Of a DNA stretch of 64,000 nt, positions 7,888 through 15,067 are shown piece after piece. A program made the translations under genes and the position numbers. The stretch's first letter is position 1; each line of letters opens with the position of its first letter. The notes under the pieces are model-generated. The model did no database searches and was not told the DNA's origin. It saw only the letters and a list, made by a program, of their open reading frames with translations. Origin of the DNA: JADGHX01 sp035760965 (GTDB lineage: Bacteria; Pseudomonadota; Gammaproteobacteria; Steroidobacterales; Steroidobacteraceae); assembly GCA_035760965.1 (NCBI GenBank), contig DASTRY010000039.1, positions 124,001 through 188,000 on the forward strand, written 5' to 3'.

Positions 7888-8766
7888 TTACCGCCGGCTG
7901 GCCTTGCGCGCCGTCTTCGCAGGCTGCTCGACGCGCTTGGGGGCCTTGCGGGGGCCGAGCTGAGCGGCCGGCGTCCGTGCCGATTCCGTTTTCTCGAGGC
8001 TGGCGCGCAGCGCTTCCATGAGGTCGATGACCTTGCCGCCTGCGGGTTCCGGCTGCGCTTCGGAAACCGAGATCTCCTGGCCTTGCACCTTCTTTTCGAT
8101 CTCGGCCTGGATCCGCTCCCGCACCTCGTCCTTGAACGCGGTCGGATCGAATTTCTCGACGGTCTGCGATTCGATGAGCTGGCGCGCGAGCTTCAGCTCC
8201 GCGGGCTTCACCTCCGCCTTCGGGACTTCCACTTCGCTCGGCGAACGCACGTCCGATGCGAAGTGCAGCTGCTGCATCGTGAGCACATCGCCGACGGGGC
8301 GCAGCGCCACGATGTACGACTTGCCGCGCGAGGCCCAGCGGCCGACGGCGACGAGCTTCGATTCCTTCAACGCCTCCGTGAGCAGCCCGTACGGCTTGGC
8401 GGCGCCCTTGTCGGGTGCGAGGTAATACGTCTTGTCGAAATACACCGGATCGATGGACTCGATCGGCACGAACTCGGCGATATCGATCGAGTGCGTGCCC
8501 ACCTCTTCCAGCGCCTTGATCTCTTCCGGCGTGAACTGCACGTACTGATCCTTCGCGAACTCGTAACCCTTGACCATCTCTTCGCGCGGGACTTCGACGC
8601 CTTCTTTCTGGCAGATGTACTGCTGCTTCAGGCGCGAGCCGCACGTCTTGTGCAGCAGGTTGAACGAGATGGTATTCGCGGACTGGGTCGCCGTGTACAG
8701 CTTCACGGGTATGGCAACCAGACCGAATGAGATCGTCAGCGACCCGATTGAGCGCGGCGCAGCCAT
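7888..8766 (-). CDS. ku: Non-homologous end joining protein Ku
   Basis: Bacterial Ku homodimer subunit that threads onto DNA double-strand ends and recruits LigD. It has 292 residues, the normal bacterial length. The N-terminus RSIGSLTISFGLVAIPVKLY and the following ISFNLLHKTCGSRLKQQYIC are diagnostic. The core beta-barrel is followed by a Lys/Arg/Pro-rich tail (RKAPKRVEQPAKTARKASRR) of the type that binds DNA and influences LigD recruitment. It lies 33 bp downstream of ligD on the same strand, so the two are almost certainly co-transcribed. Confidence 0.97.
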   Translation of the reverse strand: MAAPRSIGSLTISFGLVAIPVKLYTATQSANTISFNLLHKTCGSRLKQQYICQKEGVEVPREEMVKGYEFAKDQYVQFTPEEIKALEEVGTHSIDIAEFVPIESIDPVYFDKTYYLAPDKGAAKPYGLLTEALKESKLVAVGRWASRGKSYIVALRPVGDVLTMQQLHFASDVRSPSEVEVPKAEVKPAELKLARQLIESQTVEKFDPTAFKDEVRERIQAEIEKKVQGQEISVSEAQPEPAGGKVIDLMEALRASLEKTESARTPAAQLGPRKAPKRVEQPAKTARKASRR

Positions 8767-8799
8767 GAAGAGCAGCCTCGTTGGTGGATCAGGGTCCGG

Positions 8800-11544
8800 T
8801 CATTTTCGACCGGTACTTCCGAAAGCTCGCGTAAGACTCTGTTTCGACGCGAATACATCATGCCACCGGTCGCGCGTCTTTTCCAAGCGTTCCAGCACAT
8901 TTCCGACCCGGAAATCGAGCGGTTCGGCGGCCTCGAGCTCCTCCCAGGTGAGCGGCATCGATACCGGTGCGCCGGGCACCCCGCGCGGTGAGTAGGCGAC
9001 GTTCAGCGTCTTGCCCCGGACGTTCATGTTGTGATCGATGAAGATCTTCCCGGTGCGCTTCACGGTCTGCCACTCCATCGTGATCTCCTTGGGATGCTCG
9101 CGCATCAGGTGCCGCCCCACCATCTCGACGATCTCCCGGGCGCCGTCGAAGGTGACGGTGCGCTCGATAGGCACGAAGACGTGCAAACCGGTCTTGCCGG
9201 AGGTCTTCACGACGGCATTCAAGGACATGCTCTTCAGCAGGTCCCGCAACCAGAACGCGACGCTGCGGCCCACGGAGAAGCCGCGCTTGTTGAGCTCGGG
9301 CTCCGCGCCGGCCGCTTCCTTCCCCGAATAGATGTACGGATCGATGTCGAACACCAGGTAATCCGGGTAATTGAGCACGGAGGCCTCGAGCGACTCGAGA
9401 CTGCTCGCAAAGTCCGTGCCCTGCACCGCGCAGTCGGGTCCCGGCCGGGTGCGGGAGTGCCAGACGTGGAACTCCAGCGTTCCGTTCTGGCCGCACCAGA
9501 GCAGCGTCGGCAGGTTGTTCGCCATGATGTACTCGTGCTGCTCGTCCTTGTGCTCGGAGAAGACGATGACGGTCTCGACGAACTCCGGCCGCGAGGCCTC
9601 CCAGTGCTTCTGATAGAAGCGCTCACCGTCGATGCCCTCGGGCATGCGGATCATGGTGAGCGGCCGATCCCTCAGGTGCGGCAGCATGTAGCGCGAGACC
9701 GCTGCGAGATAGCGGATGAAGTCGCGCTTCGTGATCGGCGGCTGACGGAAGCGCTCGTCGGCCGGCCAGTACTGGCGATCGAGATTGGTCAGCTTGAGAG
9801 TCGCCTTGCCGATCGTGAGCGTCACCTGCTTCGCATCGCCCTTCAGCTGATCGAGCACCTCGCTGATCTCATCCGCAGGCGTCGGCGGCGGACGCGCCGG
9901 CTTCCTGCGTTCGGCCGCCTTCGGAAAACCCTTGATCGACTTCGGCGCGACATCGTCGCGCACGCGCACGAACACCGGCGCGCGCAGGTAACCGTCGGGC
10001 GTCCAATCGCTGAAGGTGATCTCGACGACGATGCGGGGCTCGAGCCACGTCGTCGGCCGATGCAGCGGCGGCTTCTCCGCGAACGGTGAATCCTTGCGCA
10101 CCAACGGTGCGAAGCGCTTCAGCAGGTCCGCGACGACCGCGTCGGTGAGTCCCGAGCCCGCATGTCCGGCGTATTGCAGCTTGTTCCCGGCCCAGTAACC
10201 GAGCAGCAGCGCGCCGAGCGGCTCACGCGCGCCCTTTCCTTTCGTGTAGCCGCCGACGACGAACTCCGCCGTTTGCGTCGCCTTCACCTTCAACCAGAGC
10301 GACGAGCGCTTGCCCGGCAGGTACACGCCATCCTTTTTCTTCGCGACGATGCCTTCGAAGCCGCTCGCGAGCGCCGCTTCGTAGAGCGTCTCCGCATCCG
10401 GCGAGGCATGCACGATCTGAATGTGCGAGGTCGGCAGCACGCACTGCGCGAGATACCGCCGCCGATCGACATACGGCGAGCCGCGCAGATTCAGACCGGC
10501 GAAGTGCAAGATGTCGAAACACAGCAGCACCACCGGTGCGGCGCGCTGCGCTTCGGCGATCTCGCGCGGCGTCTTGAGCTGCGCGCGATTCTGCAGCGCA
10601 TTGAACGACGGACGCCCGTCGGCATCGAGCGCCACGAGCTCGCCATCGAGCACCATGGACTCGACGGTCTGCGCTTCGAGATCCGCGACGATCTCCGGAA
10701 AGAAGGGCGTGTAGTCGAGGCCGCGCCGGGAGATGAGCTTGACCGCGCCGTTGTCGAGCGTCGCGATGACCCGGTAGCCATCGAGCTTCGGCTCGTAGAG
10801 CCAGCCCGGATCGGAGCGCGCGCCATCGCCGAGCTCCGCGAGCATGGGCGAGAGTTTCTTCGGCACCGCTTCGGGCGGACCGTGCGGCACGAGGCGCTCG
10901 GCCTCGATCTGCCCCGGCGATGCGCCGCTCTGGCCCGGCGTCCACACGGCCGGCGCGGTACGCTCGACATCATCCAGCGTCGCGCCGCTCAGCACGGAGC
11001 GGTTGCGTGAGAGGACATCGCCGCTGTTCGCGAAGCGATCCTTGTGCTTGATGAGCAGCCACTGCTTCGGGTCCGAGGTCCGCACGAGCGCGAACGAGCC
11101 TTTGATCTTCTCGCCGCGCATGCAGAAGCTCAGCTTGCCGGCCGCAAGCTCCTCGCGCACGCGGCGCTCGGCCTCGGCGCGGTTCGCGAACGAATAGCGC
11201 CCGCCCTCGTCCGGCGAATACACGCCGCAGTCCCAGACGATGACGTTGCCCGCGCCGTACTCCTTCTCGGGAATGACGCCCTCGAACGAGGCGTACTCGA
11301 ACGGATGATCCTCGGTCTCCACCGCGAGGCGCTTCTCGCCCAGCTCGTACGTCACCCCCTTCGGCACGGCCCAGGACTTGAGCACGCCATCCAGCTCGAG
11401 CCGGAAGTCGTAGTGCAGGCGCCGCGCAGCGTGCTTCTGGATGACGAACAGCAGCGGACCGGCGCGCTCCACCAGCTTCGGTGCCGGTTCCGGAGTGCGG
11501 GAAAAACTGCGTTTGGCGGCGTAGGGGTCGAGAGGCCGGGCCAT
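8800..11544 (-). CDS. ligD: Multifunctional NHEJ DNA ligase D (PE-LIG-POL)
   Basis: A 914-residue ATP-dependent ligase with all three modules in the Pseudomonas-like order. The 3'-phosphoesterase domain is at about 30-180, with the active-site motif HYDFRLE at 44-50. The ligase domain is at about 230-540, with nucleotidyl-acceptor lysine 253 in EPKLDGYRV. The primase/polymerase domain is at about 590-890, with LVFDIDP and the LWCGQNGTLEFHVW segment. Together these trim, fill and seal broken ends brought together by Ku. It is the first gene of a five-gene operon. No ribosome site is obvious upstream; a CATAAT hexamer 12-17 bases before the ATG suggests a very short leader. Confidence 0.97.
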   Translation of the reverse strand: MARPLDPYAAKRSFSRTPEPAPKLVERAGPLLFVIQKHAARRLHYDFRLELDGVLKSWAVPKGVTYELGEKRLAVETEDHPFEYASFEGVIPEKEYGAGNVIVWDCGVYSPDEGGRYSFANRAEAERRVREELAAGKLSFCMRGEKIKGSFALVRTSDPKQWLLIKHKDRFANSGDVLSRNRSVLSGATLDDVERTAPAVWTPGQSGASPGQIEAERLVPHGPPEAVPKKLSPMLAELGDGARSDPGWLYEPKLDGYRVIATLDNGAVKLISRRGLDYTPFFPEIVADLEAQTVESMVLDGELVALDADGRPSFNALQNRAQLKTPREIAEAQRAAPVVLLCFDILHFAGLNLRGSPYVDRRRYLAQCVLPTSHIQIVHASPDAETLYEAALASGFEGIVAKKKDGVYLPGKRSSLWLKVKATQTAEFVVGGYTKGKGAREPLGALLLGYWAGNKLQYAGHAGSGLTDAVVADLLKRFAPLVRKDSPFAEKPPLHRPTTWLEPRIVVEITFSDWTPDGYLRAPVFVRVRDDVAPKSIKGFPKAAERRKPARPPPTPADEISEVLDQLKGDAKQVTLTIGKATLKLTNLDRQYWPADERFRQPPITKRDFIRYLAAVSRYMLPHLRDRPLTMIRMPEGIDGERFYQKHWEASRPEFVETVIVFSEHKDEQHEYIMANNLPTLLWCGQNGTLEFHVWHSRTRPGPDCAVQGTDFASSLESLEASVLNYPDYLVFDIDPYIYSGKEAAGAEPELNKRGFSVGRSVAFWLRDLLKSMSLNAVVKTSGKTGLHVFVPIERTVTFDGAREIVEMVGRHLMREHPKEITMEWQTVKRTGKIFIDHNMNVRGKTLNVAYSPRGVPGAPVSMPLTWEELEAAEPLDFRVGNVLERLEKTRDRWHDVFASKQSLTRAFGSTGRK

Positions 11545-11555
11545 GCGTCGAGTCT

Positions 11556-11561
11556 ATTATG
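11556..11561 (-). promoter_or_regulatory. Possible -10 element for the ligD operon
   Basis: On the minus strand the hexamer CATAAT (5 of 6 matches to TATAAT) ends 11 bases before the ligD ATG, which would give a leader of only a few bases. No convincing -35 hexamer lies 16-18 bases upstream, so this is a tentative call. Confidence 0.3.
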
Positions 11562-11670
11562 CGCGACCCCAAGGCGGTCGAGCACAGATCGGCGCGCACG
11601 CGCCCGCTGCTGCAGGTCCGGGTATTCCCGTGATCGTGATTGCGAAGAGATGGCGACCGGCTCGCTGAGC

Positions 11671-11740
11671 GTAGCCGCGGATGGGGACAGCGGACCGAGC
11701 ACGCCGCTCGACGTAGCCCGCAGCACCGGCGGACTACGTC
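11671..11740. repeat. REP-like palindromic unit in the ligD-DUF6496 gap
   Basis: The 278-bp gap 11545-11822 holds no gene. It contains a strong hairpin at 11710-11740 whose arms are GACGTAGCCCGC and GCGGACTACGTC (12 bp with one mismatch, 7-base loop). A second GTAG-headed sequence, GTAGCCGCGG, stands at 11671 with a matching GCGG 15 bases on. GTAG-headed hairpins in inverted pairs resemble REP/REPIN elements of Gammaproteobacteria. There is no T-run, so a simple terminator is less likely. Only genome-wide copy number can decide. Confidence 0.35.
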
Positions 11741-11822
11741 CTATCGCACGAAGCCCTTCGCGCAGCGCTGACGGCGCACTCGGTCGCCGGTCGCTAGAGC
11801 GCCTATCAGCGCTGCTCCGTGC

Positions 11823-12323
11823 TCAGTGGGCTCTCGCTTGACGAGTCCGCGCGCCCTTGCGGGCCGCGGCCGAGCGCGTGGCGGCGCCTTTCGTCCGTGA
11901 GGCGCGGCGCGCCGCGGCCGAACGGCTGCTCTTCGAGCGCCGGCGCGCGCTGGTGCGCGCTTGCTTCGCCAGCGCGCTGTGCGAAGCGGCCGAACGGCCC
12001 TCGCGCTTCAGCGCCCGCGATGTGGCGCGTGAGCGCTTGGCGCTCGCTTTCCCGCGACGGCGTGTGCCATGACCGCGCGCGTAATCGCGCGCTGCGCTCT
12101 TGCGGGTGCGCGAGGAGCCGCTCTTCGGCGGCGGCAGGTCCACGCCCGAGCGACGCGCTTTGGACAATCCGATCGCGATGGCCTGCTTCGTCGAACGCGC
12201 GCCGTGCTTGCCTTCACGAATGTGGTCCATCTCCTCACGGACGAACTCGCCCGCTTGCGTAGACGGGGCCTTGCCCTGACGCCGGTCGCGCGCGGCGCGC
12301 TCCAGGGTTCGTTTCTCCGGCAT
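11823..12323 (-). CDS. DUF6496 family protein with histone-like basic tail
   Basis: A 166-residue, extremely basic protein. The N-terminal 70 residues carry the DUF6496 signature (GKAPSTQAGEFVREEM, then IREGKHGARSTKQAIAIGLS). The remaining 95 residues are nearly all Lys, Arg, Ala and Ser, like the tail of histone H1 or mycobacterial HupB, and suggest nonspecific nucleic-acid binding. The ATG at 12323 is chosen for the GGAGG site just upstream. It follows the UdgX gene on the same strand by 56 bp and precedes ligD, so it lies inside the repair block. A chromatin or DNA-protection role is inference only. Confidence 0.82.
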   Translation of the reverse strand: MPEKRTLERAARDRRQGKAPSTQAGEFVREEMDHIREGKHGARSTKQAIAIGLSKARRSGVDLPPPKSGSSRTRKSAARDYARGHGTRRRGKASAKRSRATSRALKREGRSAASHSALAKQARTSARRRSKSSRSAAARRASRTKGAATRSAAARKGARTRQARAH

Positions 12324-12379
12324 AACTGCCTCCAATTTGAGCGATGACACTCGAGCTCGCAGCAGTATTCGTGCCGCGC

Positions 12380-13765
12380 TCAGGTGGCGAGCGTGCGCGC
12401 GCGATGCAGAGCGTCGATGAGATGCGCGCGCAGAGTGTCTGCGCGCGTTGCATCGGCACGCAGCACTGCGGAGGGATGGTACGTCGCGACGACGTGCGCA
12501 CCCGTCGTGTGTCGCATCGGCTGTGTGCGAACGGATTCGATGGAAGCGCTCGCTCCCGTCACTGCCCGCAATGCCGTGCCGCCGAGGGCGATGATCACTC
12601 GCGGCTGCACGGTGGCGATTTCGCGCTCGAGCCACACGCTGCACGCGAGCACGTGAGCCACATCCGGTCGCCTGTGAAGACGCCGCTTGCCGCGCGGCTC
12701 CCATCTGAAGTGCTTCACGGCGTTCGTCACGAAGATCTCGTCGCGGACGAGGCCGGCGGCCGCGAGCGCCTCGTCGAGCACCTTCCCTGCCGGCCCGATG
12801 AAAGGGCGGCCGCGCAGGTCTTCCTCGTCGCCCGGCTGTTCACCCACCAGCATGATGCTCGCACGCTCCGGACCTGCGCCGAGCACGGGCTGGGTGGCGT
12901 TTCGCCACAGCTCGCAGCGATGGCACGCGGCCGGTCCCGCCTCGAGCCGCGGCAATTGGGCGAGCGCTCGTTCGACCGCCTTCGGCGTCCGCGCCGCGTG
13001 CTCGTCCACTTGCGATCGACGCTGCCCGAACTGCTCCACACTGTCGCGGATGAGCGCCGGAATTTCGGCTGCCTCGGGCAAGTTGCGCCAGTAACGCTGC
13101 GGCATCTCTCGTTGCATCGCTGCGGGGTTGATTCGGGCAGCGTTGCAGATGCTGCGGTAATACGTGCGCCAGAGCGCATCGTGCGCGTCGGACGCGGTGC
13201 GCGCCGCGCTGCCCGGTGCATCGACGAAGCGCAGAGCGCCCTGCTCCCAAACCGCCGCGCCGCCCGGCGTGGCGATGGTCCACTCCATGTTGGGGAAGCG
13301 CTCGGCGAAAAACGGCACGGCACGCCGGAGTATTCGATGCTGTGGCTCGAACCACGCAAAGTAACGCACGCCGCCTTCCGCACCGCGCAGCTCACGAAAG
13401 CGCACGAAGGCGTGCATCTTGTGACAGTCGTGATGAACCGCCCGCTGCCACGCGAGCGCGTCGCGGACGTCCCGATCGGCTTCGTCCGCCAACAACTGGC
13501 GATTCTCGTAAAGCGTGCGCCAAGCGAGGCGGTACATCAGGTGCCAGCGGCCGTCGTGTCGGTAATCCGACAGGCACGAGAGAAGTTGGAGCAGGGAGCG
13601 CGGCAGACGAAGGGAGGCGACATGGCCGCTTTCCGTCGCGAGCGATGCGCTTTGCGACTGCGTCGTGTCACGCCACTCGATGCGATCCCACGGCACGCCG
13701 GCGGCGAGCAGCGGCCGCGCCGCGTCGCGCCATTCCTGGAAAGTGCGCACGTGGCAAGAATGCAC
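12380..13765 (-). CDS. UdgX-type uracil-DNA glycosylase fused to DUF4130
   Basis: A 461-residue two-part protein. Residues about 1-250 are DUF4130 (TIGR03915-type), with WHLMYRLAWRTLYENRQLL and HHDCHKMHAFVRF. Residues about 265-461 are a UdgX-like glycosylase: motif GEQPGDEED at 308-316, the UdgX-specific insertion KRRLH at 360-364, and the HPS motif at 430-432. In mycobacterial UdgX the histidine of this insertion bonds covalently to the abasic site left after uracil removal; His364 is the counterpart. Cys281, Cys284 and Cys375 are candidate iron-sulfur ligands. GTG start. It is 8 bp downstream of the radical SAM gene, a pairing conserved across bacteria. Confidence 0.93.
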   Translation of the reverse strand: MHSCHVRTFQEWRDAARPLLAAGVPWDRIEWRDTTQSQSASLATESGHVASLRLPRSLLQLLSCLSDYRHDGRWHLMYRLAWRTLYENRQLLADEADRDVRDALAWQRAVHHDCHKMHAFVRFRELRGAEGGVRYFAWFEPQHRILRRAVPFFAERFPNMEWTIATPGGAAVWEQGALRFVDAPGSAARTASDAHDALWRTYYRSICNAARINPAAMQREMPQRYWRNLPEAAEIPALIRDSVEQFGQRRSQVDEHAARTPKAVERALAQLPRLEAGPAACHRCELWRNATQPVLGAGPERASIMLVGEQPGDEEDLRGRPFIGPAGKVLDEALAAAGLVRDEIFVTNAVKHFRWEPRGKRRLHRRPDVAHVLACSVWLEREIATVQPRVIIALGGTALRAVTGASASIESVRTQPMRHTTGAHVVATYHPSAVLRADATRADTLRAHLIDALHRARTLAT

Positions 13766-13773
13766 GGTGCCGC

Positions 13774-14994
13774 TCAGAACAACGACTGCTGTCGGTGAGC
13801 CTGCGTCATCTCGATGCGCAGCCGCTCGCTTCCGCGCTCATCGTGCCGCGGACGGTAGTCCGCGGCGACGATGAAATGGCGGGCGCGCGCGAGCCGCGCG
13901 CCGAGCGCCGCCAGATCGGCGTATCGCAATCGCCGCTGCCGTCGCGTCGACACGATGCGCTTCACGACGCGTACACCGAAACCCGGCACGCGCAGGAGCT
14001 CCGTGCGGTCCGCCGTGTTCACGTCCACGGGAAAGCGGTCGCGATTAGCGAGCGCCCACACGGTTTTCGGATCGAGCGCCAGATCGAGGTGCCCGGAGGG
14101 CATCGTCGCCGTCAACTCCGCCGTGTCGAAGCCGTAGTACCGCAGCAGCCAATCCGCCTGATACAGCCGATGCTCGCGCAGCAATGGCGGTGCGCGATTC
14201 GGCAGTCGCGCGGAGGAATGCGGGATCGGGCTGAACGCCGAGTAATAAATACGCTTCAATCGGTACGACGTATAAAGCGCATGCGCGGTGTCGAGGATGG
14301 CGGCATCGCTGCTCCCATCCGCGCCGACGATGAGCTGCGTGCTCTGGCCCGCCGGCGCGAACTTCGGCGCCTTCGGTCCGCCGGCGTGCGTCTCCTCGAG
14401 CTTGAGGCGAATTTCGCCCATCGCGCGCTTGATCGCCGTGTCCGTCTTCTCCGGCGCGAGCGCGCGCAGCGCGTCGCGGCTCGGCAGCTCGATGTTCACG
14501 CTGAGCCGATCGGCGTAGCGACCCGCGGCCTCGATCAACTCCGCGCTCGCTTCCGGAATCGTTTTGAGGTGGATGTAGCCGCGGAACTCGTGATCCTCGC
14601 GCAGCGCGCGCGCCACCGCGACGAGCTGCTCCATCGTGTAGTCGGCCGAGCGGATGATGCCGGAGCTGAGGAACAGCCCCTCGATGTAGTTGCGACGATA
14701 GAAGGACAGCGTCAGGTCCACGACTTCGCGCACCGAGAAGCGTGCGCGCGGCACGTCGCTCGAGCGCCGGTTCACGCAGTACGCGCAGTCGTAGAGACAG
14801 AAGTTCGTCAGCAGGATCTTCAGCAGCGAGACGCAGCGGCCATCGGGTGTGTAGCTGTGGCAAATACCCATGCCCGTGGTCGAGCCCATGCCTCGACCCG
14901 GCGCCGAGGCCCGCGCCGGTGCGCCACTGCTGGCGCACGATGCGTCGTACTTCGCTGCGTCCGCGAGGATCGCCAGTTTTCGTTCGATTTCCAC
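13774..14994 (-). CDS. Putative DNA modification/repair radical SAM protein (TIGR03916-like)
   Basis: A 406-residue radical SAM enzyme. The cluster-binding motif is CLYDCAYC (Cys66, Cys70, Cys73, a Cx3Cx2C spacing), followed by a TIM-barrel core. A helix-hairpin-helix near 322-350 (DVNTADRTELLRVPGFGVRV) implies binding to DNA. The family is known as the partner of DUF4130/UdgX proteins; the reaction is undetermined, with repair or modification of a DNA lesion proposed. It starts at a GTG with no ribosome site, a perfect TATAAT lies 9-15 bases upstream, and a LexA-like operator overlaps it. The pair therefore looks SOS-controlled and nearly leaderless. Confidence 0.92.
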   Translation of the reverse strand: MEIERKLAILADAAKYDASCASSGAPARASAPGRGMGSTTGMGICHSYTPDGRCVSLLKILLTNFCLYDCAYCVNRRSSDVPRARFSVREVVDLTLSFYRRNYIEGLFLSSGIIRSADYTMEQLVAVARALREDHEFRGYIHLKTIPEASAELIEAAGRYADRLSVNIELPSRDALRALAPEKTDTAIKRAMGEIRLKLEETHAGGPKAPKFAPAGQSTQLIVGADGSSDAAILDTAHALYTSYRLKRIYYSAFSPIPHSSARLPNRAPPLLREHRLYQADWLLRYYGFDTAELTATMPSGHLDLALDPKTVWALANRDRFPVDVNTADRTELLRVPGFGVRVVKRIVSTRRQRRLRYADLAALGARLARARHFIVAADYRPRHDERGSERLRIEMTQAHRQQSLF

Positions 14995-14998
14995 GATA

Positions 14999-15014
14999 CT
15001 GGCATTATATACAG
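14999..15014. promoter_or_regulatory. Probable LexA (SOS) box over the radical SAM/UdgX promoter
   Basis: CTGGCATTATATACAG matches the CTG-N10-CAG rule and 12 of 16 positions of the E. coli consensus CTGTATATATATACAG; the right half is perfect. It overlaps the minus-strand TATAAT at 15009-15004 and ends 5 bases before the GTG of the radical SAM gene. The position would let LexA block RNA polymerase directly. Confidence 0.65.
15004..15009 (-). promoter_or_regulatory. -10 element of the radical SAM/UdgX operon
   Basis: A perfect TATAAT on the minus strand. It ends nine bases before the GTG start at 14994, predicting transcription from within a few bases of the codon. The region at -35 is a poor match to TTGACA. 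A TG two bases upstream of the hexamer resembles an extended -10. Confidence 0.5.
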
Positions 15015-15067
15015 CCTCGCGCGAAGCACAGGAAATCGAGCCCTGCCACGCTCGCGCTGGCTCGAAA

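Noticed and set aside
6172..8730. An 852-residue open frame on the plus strand across the DUF72, MerR-TPR and ku genes
   Set aside because: It is antisense to three genes with clear family motifs, is full of Arg/His/Ala low-complexity sequence, and has no recognisable domain. Such long antisense frames are expected at this GC content.
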